From a virus, in IMG/VR virus record IMGVR_UViG_3300034418_000325, positions 1-24,343 of that record: a stretch of DNA of 24,343 nucleotides; one strand, written 5' to 3'. Shown here in pieces: positions 7,186 through 14,939 of this stretch. The translations under genes were made by a program, and so were the position numbers. Under the pieces are notes generated by a model. It was given only the letters and a program-made list of their open reading frames with translations. It had not been told where the DNA came from and did no database searches. Numbering within the stretch: the first letter of the stretch is position 1; every line of letters begins with the position of its first letter.

Positions 7186-9259
7186 AGTATTGAACTTCGG
7201 AGCGCACAAAGTGCCGACCTTCAAGGAGGCAAGGGGAAAGGATTGGATTCTATTCGGAGATGAAGGGGAATACAAAAACCGTTACCCAGAGTACCTTCTG
7301 AACCTTTACAGAAGAAGCGCGAAAAACCACGCGATTATAAACTCCAAAAAGGATTATGTTGTCGGTCAGGGCTGGGCAATAGACAAGGAAGGACTCGACA
7401 CGCTTGGACTTGCACGGCTTCAACAGTTCGTTGAGGAGCCTAACCAATACGAGTCTTTAAACGACATCTTGGAGAAGGTCGCACTCGATTACGAACTTTA
7501 TAACGGCTTTGCTCTTGAGATTGTTTACAACCAGCTTAACGACAAGATTGCGGCTATTTATCACGCAGACTTTGCAAGGTATCGAAGCAACGAGGACGGT
7601 TCTTGTTATTACTATTCTGAAGATTGGGGAAAGCATAACCCAGTAGTTGAGAAGATTGACGCTTTTGACTGGAAGAACCCAAGCGGCAAACAGTTACTTT
7701 ACGTTAAAGGTTACTCTCCTGACTGCAAGTACTACCCACTACCGACCTACTTAGGTTCAACGGGTTACATTGAACTCGATGTTGAGATTGCAAACTTCCA
7801 TTTAAACGCGGTCAAGAACAACTTTGTCGGTGGCACTATTGTATCTTTTTACAATGGAGAACCAACGCAAGAGGAACAAGAGGAAATCGAGCGACAGATA
7901 AAGGACAAGTTCACGGGAACGGATAACGCTAACTCAATAGTGTTAAACTTCGCGGACTCAAGAGACAGAGGAGTAGAGATTCAGCAGTTAAACGGTAACG
8001 ACTTCGACAAGCGTTTTGATATTCTAAACAAGACCGTACAACGTGAAATTTACGCGGGGCATCAAGTAACCGACCCGGCACTATTCGGAATCAAGGAGGA
8101 CGGAATATTTACAAGCCGAAACCAGTTGGTAGACTCCTTTGAGTTGTTCCAAAACACCTATGTAAACAACCGTCAACAATTCATTGAGCGAGTGTTCAAC
8201 GAGTTGGCGGCTTTGCAAGGCTTGAAAAACTGCCTATACATTCAAGACACCGAACCGATAAGCGTTCAATTCTCAGAGGCAACGGTTACTTCGGTAATGA
8301 CAGAATCGGAAATACGTGAGAAAGTAGGGCTACAAGTTGTTCAAACTGAGGAGGATTCTACGGTTGACAGCAAGACCAAAGACGCTCAGGCTGCACTTAA
8401 AGGCTCTGTCGGTGGTGTTACTGGAATCATTACACTACTTCAAAACGTTAAAGAGGGACTTATCGCAGAAGCTTCGGCTATCTCAGTTCTTACCGAGTTG
8501 TACGGATTCACTCCTGAGACTGCAAGGGCTACGGTTACGGGCGAAGTTATACCTGAGAACGTGGCGGCAGAGATGCGCTCAGTATTTGAGAAGCAAGACG
8601 AGGACGCTATTCTAATTGAATACTTTAAGAACTGCGGCTCTACGGATTACGAGCCAGTAGGAAACGGCAAGGCGTTAAACTTTGAAAGTGAAACCTCCGC
8701 GAAACTACACGAGGAACTTAATCGAAAGTATTGGTTTGCTGAAGTAGACCCGATTGATACGGCTATTCTGAACGTATTAAAAGAGAACCCATCGACTCCG
8801 TTTATCGCAATCGCAGAGCAGTTACAACTTTCAATTGAGAGGGTTATGGCTGGACTTCAGGCATTGAACGAAGCGAACGCCATTAAGATAGCAATAGACG
8901 AAGTTCTCGACTCAACTCAAAGATTGGTTGAAGTAACCGAAGAAGGCGAACGACTACTTGAGGAAATACCACCAGTTGAGGAGGAGTTTGTAATTCGTTA
9001 CTTCTATGCTTTGAGACCTGAAGCTGGAGGCAGACAAGACGGAAGCATTGAGTCTGACTTCCTTATTCCAACGAGTAGAAAGTTCTGCGAAGATATGCTT
9101 GAACTCCGAAAGGAAGGGAAAACTTGGAAACTAACCGAGATTCAGAATTTAGGCGTTAGTCAGAACCGTAACGTTTGGATGCGAGGCGGTGGCTTTTGGG
9201 GCAAGTCTTACCATTGCCGACACTACTGGGAGCAACAACTTATGAGAATTAAGAAGTAA
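7175..9259 (+). CDS. Portal protein fused to winged-helix and MuF-like C-terminal regions
   Basis: 694 residues. The first ~400 match an HK97-type portal: an early YRRSAKNHAIINSKKDYV segment, a YELYNGFALEIVYN strand, and the DRFD-like NDFDKRFDILNKTVQREI helix followed by GIKEDGIFTSRNQLVDSF. The portal is the dodecameric ring through which DNA enters the head. Residues ~525-571 look like a winged helix (ILNVLKENPSTPFIAIAEQL then a recognition-type helix). Residues ~603-694 carry the SRKFCEDML ... RGGGFWG ... HCRHYWEQ pattern typical of SPP1 gp7/MuF head morphogenesis domains. The fused C-terminus would replace a separate minor head protein, and none is seen nearby. Confidence 0.8.
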   Translation: MGLKVLNFGAHKVPTFKEARGKDWILFGDEGEYKNRYPEYLLNLYRRSAKNHAIINSKKDYVVGQGWAIDKEGLDTLGLARLQQFVEEPNQYESLNDILEKVALDYELYNGFALEIVYNQLNDKIAAIYHADFARYRSNEDGSCYYYSEDWGKHNPVVEKIDAFDWKNPSGKQLLYVKGYSPDCKYYPLPTYLGSTGYIELDVEIANFHLNAVKNNFVGGTIVSFYNGEPTQEEQEEIERQIKDKFTGTDNANSIVLNFADSRDRGVEIQQLNGNDFDKRFDILNKTVQREIYAGHQVTDPALFGIKEDGIFTSRNQLVDSFELFQNTYVNNRQQFIERVFNELAALQGLKNCLYIQDTEPISVQFSEATVTSVMTESEIREKVGLQVVQTEEDSTVDSKTKDAQAALKGSVGGVTGIITLLQNVKEGLIAEASAISVLTELYGFTPETARATVTGEVIPENVAAEMRSVFEKQDEDAILIEYFKNCGSTDYEPVGNGKALNFESETSAKLHEELNRKYWFAEVDPIDTAILNVLKENPSTPFIAIAEQLQLSIERVMAGLQALNEANAIKIAIDEVLDSTQRLVEVTEEGERLLEEIPPVEEEFVIRYFYALRPEAGGRQDGSIESDFLIPTSRKFCEDMLELRKEGKTWKLTEIQNLGVSQNRNVWMRGGGFWGKSYHCRHYWEQQLMRIKK

Positions 9260-9819
9260 TGGCTAACGTTCTATTTATATCGGAGACTTTCTTGAAGGAC
9301 AATACTCTTCTGCACGAGAATATTGACTTTAAATACTTGCGACCAGTTGTTCTAATGTGTCAGGACATTCACATTCAACACAAGATAGGGACGACTTTGT
9401 ACGATGAACTAAAAACTCAAATTACAACGTCAAGCCTAACGACTGCAAACGAGACGCTTCTCGAAGATTACATTCAACCGTCTTTACTTTACTGGGTTCA
9501 AGCCGAAGCACCGACTGCGATTAGTTACAAGTTCTTAAACAAAGGACTACATCAACAAAGTTCTGAGAACAGTTCCAACGCTTCACTTGATGAGATTAAC
9601 TTTATTTCAAAGCGTTACCGAGACAAAGCGGAATGGTACACGGAAAGACTTGTTTCTTTCTTGTTGGAAAACGAAACGGACTACCCGGCTTATGCGAACC
9701 CGAATAGTGGGCTTGATACTATCCAACCCGATACTCGAACTTACACGACTGGAATGTTTTTAGGCGGTCGCAAAAAGTATATTTCATTGGAGGACAAATA
9801 TGAGCATAAACGCAAGTAG
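9259..9819 (+). CDS. Head-tail adaptor-like protein (DUF6712-like)
   Basis: 186 residues. The pattern 'LKDNTLLHENIDFKYLRPVV', then CQDIHIQHKIGTTLYDEL, then a long helix and YIQPSLLYWVQAEA resembles the all-helical connector adaptors that dock under the portal (SPP1 gp15 type), and the DUF6712 family of Bacteroidota phages as I recall it. It starts in a TAATG overlap with the portal gene, the place where such adaptors are normally found. Residues 150-186 are basic and polar and may be an extended tail. The family name is from memory, not a search. Confidence 0.6.
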   Translation: MANVLFISETFLKDNTLLHENIDFKYLRPVVLMCQDIHIQHKIGTTLYDELKTQITTSSLTTANETLLEDYIQPSLLYWVQAEAPTAISYKFLNKGLHQQSSENSSNASLDEINFISKRYRDKAEWYTERLVSFLLENETDYPAYANPNSGLDTIQPDTRTYTTGMFLGGRKKYISLEDKYEHKRK

Positions 9820-9845
9820 ACGCAATCAAGCGAAGCTAAAGAAGT

Positions 9846-10274
9846 ATGTTGACGCTAAACGAAATACTAACCCTAATCGAAAACCAAGCAACGGCTCATC
9901 TGCAAGTGAAGCAGTACGGACACGGGGACGTTTGGGAAATCAACCCTAAAGAACTTGACTACCTTGTTTTGTGGGCAATCGAAGAGAGCGTGGTTTTGTC
10001 AGATAGGACACTTACTTACAACATTCGACTGCTGGCAATGGACAGAGTTTTACCGGGCGAAGAAAACGAGCAAGAAGTAATGAGCGACACGATTCAAGTA
10101 TTGCTTGACTTTGTGGCTTACTTCAGGCAGTTACATACTACTGATTTAAACATTCAACCGAGCGTAACGCTTGAACCGTTTACCGAGCGATTCGATGACA
10201 AAGTAAGCGGGCATTCTTGCGTTCTTTCTATTACTCAACCTTACGATTATAACAAGTGCCAAATACCTAACTAA
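9846..10274 (+). CDS. Tail terminator / neck-like protein
   Basis: 142 residues. A leading helix with TAHLQVKQYGHGDVWEI, strands (DYLVLWAIEESVV, LTYNIRLLAMDRV), and the EVMSDTIQVLLDFVAYFRQL helix give the alpha/beta pattern of tail terminator or head-closure proteins, which cap the tail and join it to the head. It follows the adaptor gene as expected. A 49-residue ORF starting at 9800 overlaps its first 104 bases in another frame; I consider this longer frame the real one. Its stop overlaps the next start (TAATG). The role is inferred from order and predicted fold. Confidence 0.5.
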   Translation: MLTLNEILTLIENQATAHLQVKQYGHGDVWEINPKELDYLVLWAIEESVVLSDRTLTYNIRLLAMDRVLPGEENEQEVMSDTIQVLLDFVAYFRQLHTTDLNIQPSVTLEPFTERFDDKVSGHSCVLSITQPYDYNKCQIPN

Positions 10275-10540
10275 TGACTGAATCACAAAAACTAATCGGC
10301 TCAAGAGGCTCTAAAGTTCTAACGGGAACGGGAGCGCATACTTCACTAACGGGATACTCTATTATCGTCCAAGAGGACACGGTAATAACTACGTTTGAAG
10401 TTGACGGGGCTGACGCTCTTGCGGCTTACGGATTAAGCGGAGCAACCCTTAAAGCTGGAGCGTACATCGTTGTGCCGACTGGCGATAACATTACCGCGTT
10501 AACAATGTCAAGCGGAAGCGTTATCATTTATAACCAATGA
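10274..10540 (+). CDS. Small virion-associated protein, unrecognised
   Basis: 88 residues, mostly short beta segments separated by glycine (SKVLTGTGAHTSLTGYSIIVQEDTVITTFEVDG), with a hydroxyl-rich end (ALTMSSGSVIIYN). There is no membrane segment or known motif. It starts in a TAATG overlap after the neck-like gene and its stop overlaps the next start (ATGA), linking it to the repeat protein downstream. I read it as a small accessory virion protein, perhaps a base or adaptor for the next protein. Confidence 0.5.
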   Translation: MTESQKLIGSRGSKVLTGTGAHTSLTGYSIIVQEDTVITTFEVDGADALAAYGLSGATLKAGAYIVVPTGDNITALTMSSGSVIIYNQ

Positions 10541-11535
10541 TAGGCGTTGCCAAAATAGGGACTCGCGCAAGTCGCGGAGGTGGCGGTGCGCCATCGGTTA
10601 ACCCCGACTTTGTATCTACTTGGAACGTTGCTTCGGATGGCGAAACGGTAACTTTGCCGTTGCTATCGGGTGGCGTGTATTCGGGTACGATTGATTGGGG
10701 AGATGGTGGCGCAACTTCAGTTCTTAGCTTTGCGAACAAAGCGCACGTTTATACAACTGCGGGAACTTACACAATAACCATTTCGGGAAGTGATATACAA
10801 GGGTTCCAATTCAACAACGGTGGAGACAAGGCGAAAATTACGGACGTTAGTAATTGGGGCAACTTAACTATCACAACTAACAAGTCATTTTTTGGATGTT
10901 CTAATTTGTTAGTAAGTGCAACGGATGCTCCAACAATTACAACAACAGACCTACAAAGTACCTTTAGAGCGACAGACTTAACGGGTGCAGACCTAACTTC
11001 TTGGGATGTTAGCGGTGTTACGAATTTTCTTGGCTGTTTTTATCAGTCAGATTTTGAAGGCGGAAATGTTAGTAATTGGGATGTTTCAAGTGGCGTTGAA
11101 TTTGAATCATGCTTTGGCTTTTCAAATTTTGACGGGGATGTTTCAAATTGGAATTTGGCAAGCGCATCACAAGTTGATTTTATGTTCTACACAACTCCAA
11201 ACTTCAATTCAGATATAACTATAACAAGTGCGACAACTAACGTGACATCAATGCTACAGAGAGCACCGTTGTTCGACCAAGATATAAGCAACTGGAGCGT
11301 TACACAGATTACTTCATTTGGGAATTTTATGGCGGGAGGCGGCATTGGTTCACCAACACTTTCAACTGCTAATTATGATGCTCTTCTAATAGCGTGGGAT
11401 GCTCAAGGAGCAATGAGTTATAGCGGAACGGTTAACTTTGGTGGAAGTCAATATACATCTGGTGGTGCGGCAGAGGCGGCAAGAACCAGTTTAATAAGCA
11501 AATGGGGAGGAATAACCGACGGAGGCGCGGCATAA
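10537..11535 (+). CDS. Host-contact protein with PKD-like domain and DUF285 (BspA-like) repeats
   Basis: 332 residues. After a Gly-rich leader (residues 13-19), residues ~25-85 form a PKD-like beta-sandwich (GTIDWGDGG ... HVYTTAGTYTITISG). Residues ~95-265 contain DUF285/BspA-type repeats, recognisable by recurring LTSWDVSGVTNF, VSNWDVSS, VSNWNLAS and ISNWSV units. The end is low-complexity G, A and S. These modules are found in surface-binding proteins, so a tail-tip or head-surface adhesin is likely. Compared with flanking genes the repeat part is visibly more AT-rich and uses more ttt and aat codons, which hints at acquisition from another source. There is no signal peptide. Confidence 0.7.
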   Translation: MIGVAKIGTRASRGGGGAPSVNPDFVSTWNVASDGETVTLPLLSGGVYSGTIDWGDGGATSVLSFANKAHVYTTAGTYTITISGSDIQGFQFNNGGDKAKITDVSNWGNLTITTNKSFFGCSNLLVSATDAPTITTTDLQSTFRATDLTGADLTSWDVSGVTNFLGCFYQSDFEGGNVSNWDVSSGVEFESCFGFSNFDGDVSNWNLASASQVDFMFYTTPNFNSDITITSATTNVTSMLQRAPLFDQDISNWSVTQITSFGNFMAGGGIGSPTLSTANYDALLIAWDAQGAMSYSGTVNFGGSQYTSGGAAEAARTSLISKWGGITDGGAA

Positions 11536-11544
11536 ACTAACGAG

Positions 11545-11760
11545 ATGAATGAAATAAGATACCCTTCAGTTACAACCTACTACATCTGCTTTGATGACCT
11601 CAGAACAGAAGTAAAAAGCTACGGACTTGTAGAGCCGAGCCAAGTGTTTACAACCATTTGGATTTTTGATGAGTTTACAGACCGAGCAGAGTGGGTAGAA
11701 GAGTTAGCCAAGTGGGGAATAATCCCAGAGTTTGACGAACAAGGAAACTTAGTATTCTAA
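11545..11760 (+). CDS. Small protein of unknown function
   Basis: 71 residues, acidic and aromatic-rich (TYYICFDDLRTEVKSYG, TTIWIFDEFTDRAEWVEEL). No motif is recognised. It lies between the adhesin-like gene and the holin-like gene, with its stop overlapping the next start (TAATG). Such small genes near fibre genes sometimes encode fibre chaperones, but nothing in the sequence proves it. Confidence 0.5.
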   Translation: MNEIRYPSVTTYYICFDDLRTEVKSYGLVEPSQVFTTIWIFDEFTDRAEWVEELAKWGIIPEFDEQGNLVF

Positions 11761-11987
11761 TGGACGCAATACTTGAGGCTTTAGCATCTTACGGAATCGC
11801 GGGAATATTTCTTGCCGTGTTGGTTTACTATCTGAACAAACTTACCGACATACACCGAGATGAGCGGAGAGATTGGCAAGAGGCGAACGATAAGCACGTA
11901 GAAAAGTTTGCGGACGTTATTAGCGAGAACACGAAAGCGTTGGTTGAGATGAGGGGGGAACTTAAAGAGAACCGTTGCAAAATGTAA
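11760..11987 (+). CDS. Holin-like small membrane protein (BhlA/UviB-like layout)
   Basis: 75 residues: one N-terminal hydrophobic helix at ~7-25 (LASYGIAGIFLAVLVYYL) followed by a charged amphipathic tail (TDIHRDERRDWQEAND ...). This layout, with no signal peptidase site, is that of the BhlA/UviB type of holin. The next gene is the lysozyme, which supports a lysis role: the holin would open the inner membrane so that the lysozyme, which lacks a signal peptide, reaches the wall. The small membrane proteins at 13976 and 21740 are alternative holin candidates. Confidence 0.6.
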   Translation: MDAILEALASYGIAGIFLAVLVYYLNKLTDIHRDERRDWQEANDKHVEKFADVISENTKALVEMRGELKENRCKM

Positions 11988-11990
11988 AAT

Positions 11991-12006
11991 GGTGCGCTAT
12001 TGCACC
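11991..12006 (+). other. Small hairpin between holin-like and lysozyme genes
   Basis: GGTGC and GCACC form a 5-bp stem around GCTATT, just after the holin-like stop. No U-run follows. The hairpin contains the TTG at 12000, which makes that TTG an unlikely start and favours the ATG at 12027. It could modulate translation or simply be chance. Confidence 0.35.
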
Positions 12007-12026
12007 GCGAGAATGCGATTGTAAGA

Positions 12027-12518
12027 ATGGAAGAAACTGCGAAGAAAAAACCAAGACCAAGCGCGGCAAAGATAGCCGCAGAGGTAATAAAGGAGTTTGA
12101 AGGCTACTCTTCAAAGCCTTATTTGTGTCCTTCAGGCATTCCGACAATCGGATACGGTAATACAATGCACTTGAACGGCGAACGAGTCACTATGGACGAC
12201 CCGGAAATCGACAAGAAAGAAGCGAACAAGATGCTACTGGACACTATTAAATCGGTCGAAAAGCAAGTAAAGAACGTTCTTGAGGTCAAACTTCCAGCGC
12301 ATAAAATGGCGGCTTTAATCTCCTTTACTTACAACGTAGGAATCGGCAACCTTTCAAAGTCCACTTTATTAGCTTGGGTTAATTCAAACCCGGATTACTC
12401 CGAAATTCCGAGCCAGTTCAGAAGATGGAACAAGGGCGGAGGTCGAGTTCTTAAAGGTTTAGTCAGAAGAAGAGAAGCAGAGGTCGCAGTTTGGGAAAAG
12501 ACATCGCAATACATTTAG
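12027..12518 (+). CDS. GH24 lysozyme (endolysin)
   Basis: 163 residues from the ATG at 12027; a TTG at 12000 is possible but lies in a hairpin. The pattern EFEGYSSKPYLCPSGIPTIGYGNT is the active-site region of T4/P21-type muramidases: Glu25 is the catalytic acid and Thr40 the conserved threonine. The usual Asp is replaced by Cys34, as is common in the CPxG subgroup, and a D20C change is reported to be tolerated in T4 lysozyme. The C-terminal half shows the helical FTYNVGIGNLSKSTLL and FRRWNKGGGRVLKGLVRRR segments. It cuts peptidoglycan at lysis. No signal peptide is seen, so export depends on a holin. Confidence 0.9.
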   Translation: MEETAKKKPRPSAAKIAAEVIKEFEGYSSKPYLCPSGIPTIGYGNTMHLNGERVTMDDPEIDKKEANKMLLDTIKSVEKQVKNVLEVKLPAHKMAALISFTYNVGIGNLSKSTLLAWVNSNPDYSEIPSQFRRWNKGGGRVLKGLVRRREAEVAVWEKTSQYI

Positions 12519-13078
12519 TTAAGGTCTACACGCCTTACATTTTAGCGTTCTTGTTGGGCGTTATAATTGCGTCCAAAGGTTGCAACTCTGAAGCCAAGAC
12601 CATCACGAAGGTTATTGAGAAGCCAGTCCCGACCATTGAATACGTTGATAGATGGCGGACTGACACCGTTAGATTCGTCTCTAAGCAACTCGTTACCCGA
12701 ACCGATACAATCTACTCCGAGAAAGTAGTTACTCGTTTAGACACTATGTTATTGGTAGATACTCTGAAGATAGTTGAAACGTGGTTGAGCGAAGTAGCTA
12801 ACTACGACACCACCGTTAACGATGTTCGGCTAACTTGGAGCAATTATCAAAACAGAACGGAGAACCTGAAGGTTGAGTTACGCAAGAAACCGTTAAGCTG
12901 GGCATTGGGTGTTCACGGATTGGTCGGGCTTCAAAGCGATTTTGTCGAAAGTTACACTCCGTTATTCGCAATCGGCTTACAAGGAACCGTTAAAAGGACT
13001 TATTTTAGCGTAAACTATGGATACAATGGTCAGCACTTCGTTGGTGTTGGCATTGGTCGCAACATAATAAACAGATGA
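12491..13078 (+). CDS. Spanin-like envelope protein with beta-type C-terminus (TTG start)
   Basis: 195 residues. The start is TTG at 12491, 28 nt inside the lysozyme gene; no ATG precedes the membrane helix. The protein has an N-terminal transmembrane helix (~14-30, PYILAFLLGVIIASKG), then a long charged, probably periplasmic part (~35-135), then a glycine/aromatic C-terminus (WALGVHGLVGLQ ... GYNGQHFVGVGIGRN) like an outer-membrane beta segment. The Cys after the helix (SKGC) is not a good lipobox. A protein anchored in the inner membrane and touching the outer membrane next to the lysozyme would suit a spanin, which joins the membranes in the last step of lysis. This role is inferred. Confidence 0.5.
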   Translation: MGKDIAIHLVKVYTPYILAFLLGVIIASKGCNSEAKTITKVIEKPVPTIEYVDRWRTDTVRFVSKQLVTRTDTIYSEKVVTRLDTMLLVDTLKIVETWLSEVANYDTTVNDVRLTWSNYQNRTENLKVELRKKPLSWALGVHGLVGLQSDFVESYTPLFAIGLQGTVKRTYFSVNYGYNGQHFVGVGIGRNIINR

Positions 13079-13269
13079 TATACAACGAGAACCCGATTAC
13101 GAGAGAAGCAATCGACAAGCTATTGAAAAAGAACGCTTCAATTCAAGCCAGTTTAGGAACTGACTCGACAGAAGTAGAACTATTTGAGGCAAAAATAAAG
13201 TGGGCGGAGATACTTCGCGAAATCCGTTCACTTGATGCTGAGTTTGCTGACGTAGTTCAAGCACAATGA
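13075..13269 (+). CDS. Small helical protein of unknown function
   Basis: 64 residues, predicted all-helical (TREAIDKLLKKNASIQASL and KIKWAEILREIRSLDAEF). It starts in an ATGA overlap after the spanin-like gene and overlaps the phosphoesterase start by four bases, so it is translated as part of the same cluster. No motif is recognised. Confidence 0.5.
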   Translation: MIYNENPITREAIDKLLKKNASIQASLGTDSTEVELFEAKIKWAEILREIRSLDAEFADVVQAQ

Positions 13270-13979
13270 GCGACTTTCGACCCCGTATTAAGGGGCAAAT
13301 GTTGGACGCTTGGAATAACCTAAACCGAAAGGAGCGCAGGATATTAGTAATAGGCGACCTCCACGAGCCGTTCTGTCTTGAAGAGTATCTTGACTTTTGC
13401 AAAGAGACTTACCGAAAGCACAATTGCAACCAAGTTATTTTTATCGGAGATGTTATTGATTCGCATTACTCCAGTTACCACGAAACAAACCCGGACGGAA
13501 TGGGCGGAGGAATGGAACTTGAACTTGCGATTAAACGTTTACAACGATGGGTTGAGGCGTTTCCAGTTGCTGACGTTACTATCGGAAACCACGACCGCAT
13601 AATAAGTCGAAAGGCGTTTACTGGAGGAATCCCAAAGGCGTGGATTAAATCGTTTAACGAAGTATTGAACGCTCCGACTTGGAACTTCGCGGACCGGGTT
13701 GTTTACGATGGAGTCCAGTACGTTCACGGAGAAGGCGGAACGGCAAGAACCAAGTGTCGAGCAGATATGCAAAGCACGGTTCAGGGGCATCTACATACTC
13801 AGGCTTACACCGAGTTTTATGTTGGGCAAAATTTTAAAGTGTTCGGCACTCAGATTGGTTGCGGAATAGACAACGACAAGTATGCTTTTGCTTACGCGAA
13901 GAGAGGAAAGAAACCCGCTATCGGTTGCGCGGTTGTAATAGGTGGCAAGACGGTAATTAACGAGTTGATGGACTTATGA
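13266..13979 (+). CDS. Calcineurin-like metallophosphoesterase
   Basis: 237 residues with the full metal-binding set of the family in order: GDLH (D31, H33), GDVID (D62), GNHD (N108, H109), a VHG histidine (H154) and GHLH (H175, H177). These ligands hold two metal ions that attack phosphoester bonds. The substrate cannot be read from the sequence; phage members act on nucleotides, RNA or protein phosphates. It stands between the lysis genes and a small membrane protein, joined by ATGA overlaps on both sides. The length and intact motifs indicate a working enzyme. Confidence 0.88.
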   Translation: MSDFRPRIKGQMLDAWNNLNRKERRILVIGDLHEPFCLEEYLDFCKETYRKHNCNQVIFIGDVIDSHYSSYHETNPDGMGGGMELELAIKRLQRWVEAFPVADVTIGNHDRIISRKAFTGGIPKAWIKSFNEVLNAPTWNFADRVVYDGVQYVHGEGGTARTKCRADMQSTVQGHLHTQAYTEFYVGQNFKVFGTQIGCGIDNDKYAFAYAKRGKKPAIGCAVVIGGKTVINELMDL

Positions 13980-14176
13980 TAATCTTCTTGTTGACCGTTT
14001 CGCTTTGTCTCCTTCTGCTTGTTGTCGGTTTGCTGGTCTATCTTTTGTACGCGGTCCGGGCGATAATCGACACGCAAGAAGTTATCTTTGACGCGGCAGT
14101 CAACGCGGAAGAAATGTATAAGGACATCGAGATGAATCAAGAGGCTATTATGAACGCTTACTCAAGACAGAACTAA
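13976..14176 (+). CDS. Small membrane protein
   Basis: 66 residues: a strongly hydrophobic helix at 1-27 (FLLTVSLCLLLLVVGLLVYLL) followed by a polar, slightly acidic helix. It overlaps the phosphoesterase by four bases. No motif is recognised. It could be a second holin, an antiholin or a superinfection factor; its place at the very end of the late operon, before the early promoter at 14194, fits a lysis-related role but does not prove it. Confidence 0.5.
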   Translation: MIIFLLTVSLCLLLLVVGLLVYLLYAVRAIIDTQEVIFDAAVNAEEMYKDIEMNQEAIMNAYSRQN

Positions 14177-14193
14177 AAAAATTTAATCCATTG

Positions 14194-14225
14194 TTTTGGA
14201 TATTCAAAAGTAATTTAGATATTTG
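14194..14225 (+). promoter_or_regulatory. Early host-type promoter E1
   Basis: TTTTG at 14194-14198, then 19 nt, then GATATTTG at 14218-14225: close to the Bacteroidota consensus TTG-N19-TAnnTTTG. An A-tract (AAAAAAATTTA, 14175-14185) precedes it. A near copy stands at 16447-16478, sharing TTTTG-n-ATATTCAAAAG-y-AATT-w-AGATATT. It heads the recombination operon beginning at 14243. Confidence 0.75.
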
Positions 14226-14242
14226 GGGAAACATTTAGAACT

Positions 14243-14500
14243 ATGAACCACTTAGAATTTCAAAACCGATTATTACTCGACAAGACAATACCAGCGTTCG
14301 TTCGCTTGGTAGCAAGTAAAGCACTGAGCGACCTACGCACCGCAGAAGTTGACGCGGGAACTATCCGAGTCGAGTCGTTTGTCTTTTGGCAGTTAGTCCG
14401 TTGGTCAGGCGCAGAGCCTATAAAGTCCGGGCTTTACACTTTCATTCGCATTTATGACGACCACTCAAACGCGGTTGACATTCAATGTTTAAATTCGTAA
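14243..14500 (+). CDS. Early protein of unknown function
   Basis: 85 residues. First gene after promoter E1. It has a helical N-terminal half (FQNRLLLDKTIPAFVRLVASKAL) and a mixed C-terminal half with FVFWQLVRWSG and YTFIRIYDD. No motif is recognised. First genes of phage early operons often act on the host, but nothing here shows a target. Confidence 0.5.
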   Translation: MNHLEFQNRLLLDKTIPAFVRLVASKALSDLRTAEVDAGTIRVESFVFWQLVRWSGAEPIKSGLYTFIRIYDDHSNAVDIQCLNS

Positions 14501-14535
14501 ATTCAATTTTTAATAATCATCATAAAAACAGAACG

Positions 14536-14937
14536 ATGAATCAAACACAGAAAGAGAGACTTCAAAGTCTCGCAACCGAGAACGGTCTAAACAAAGACCA
14601 CTTTTTCAAAAGTCCTCAAGGCTTTGTAATTATCACAAGACAAGGAATCGAGCGCATTCAAGCGCACAAAGGAATCCGCGTAACTTACGAAGTTGTCAGA
14701 TTATCCGATGACCTGAAGCACGTAGTAATAAAAGCAACTGGCGAAATGTCAAGACCTGACGGTTTACCCGTTACTATGGAGACATTCGGAGAGTCAGCAC
14801 CTGACAACACGCGGCAAAAGTACCCCGTTGCAATGGCAGAAAAACGCGCACTTTCAAGAGTAGTTTTAAAACTTAGCGGGCTATATGAAGTTGGCGTATT
14901 TGGCGAAGATGAATCTGATGACTTTAAAAGAGCGTAA
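14536..14937 (+). CDS. Recombination-associated protein, possible single-strand annealing type
   Basis: 133 residues from the ATG at 14536. An ATG at 14485 would overlap the previous gene and add a low-complexity F/N-rich leader, so I reject it. The protein has a FVIITRQGIERIQ strand-helix, a beta hairpin (VTYEVVRLSDDLKHVVIKATG) and a helix with KYPVAMAEKRALSRVVLKLSG. The last segment recalls the AEKRA helix of Rad52/Erf-type annealing proteins. Three genes on lies a YqaJ exonuclease and then an SSB-like protein, the usual partners of an annealase. The assignment rests mainly on this context and could be wrong; the protein is short for an annealase. Confidence 0.45.
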   Translation: MNQTQKERLQSLATENGLNKDHFFKSPQGFVIITRQGIERIQAHKGIRVTYEVVRLSDDLKHVVIKATGEMSRPDGLPVTMETFGESAPDNTRQKYPVAMAEKRALSRVVLKLSGLYEVGVFGEDESDDFKRA

Positions 14938-14939
14938 CG

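Noticed and set aside
9800-9949. A 49-residue basic ORF overlapping the start of the tail-terminator-like gene
   Set aside because: It overlaps a better-supported gene by 104 nt in another frame and shows only a basic low-complexity composition.
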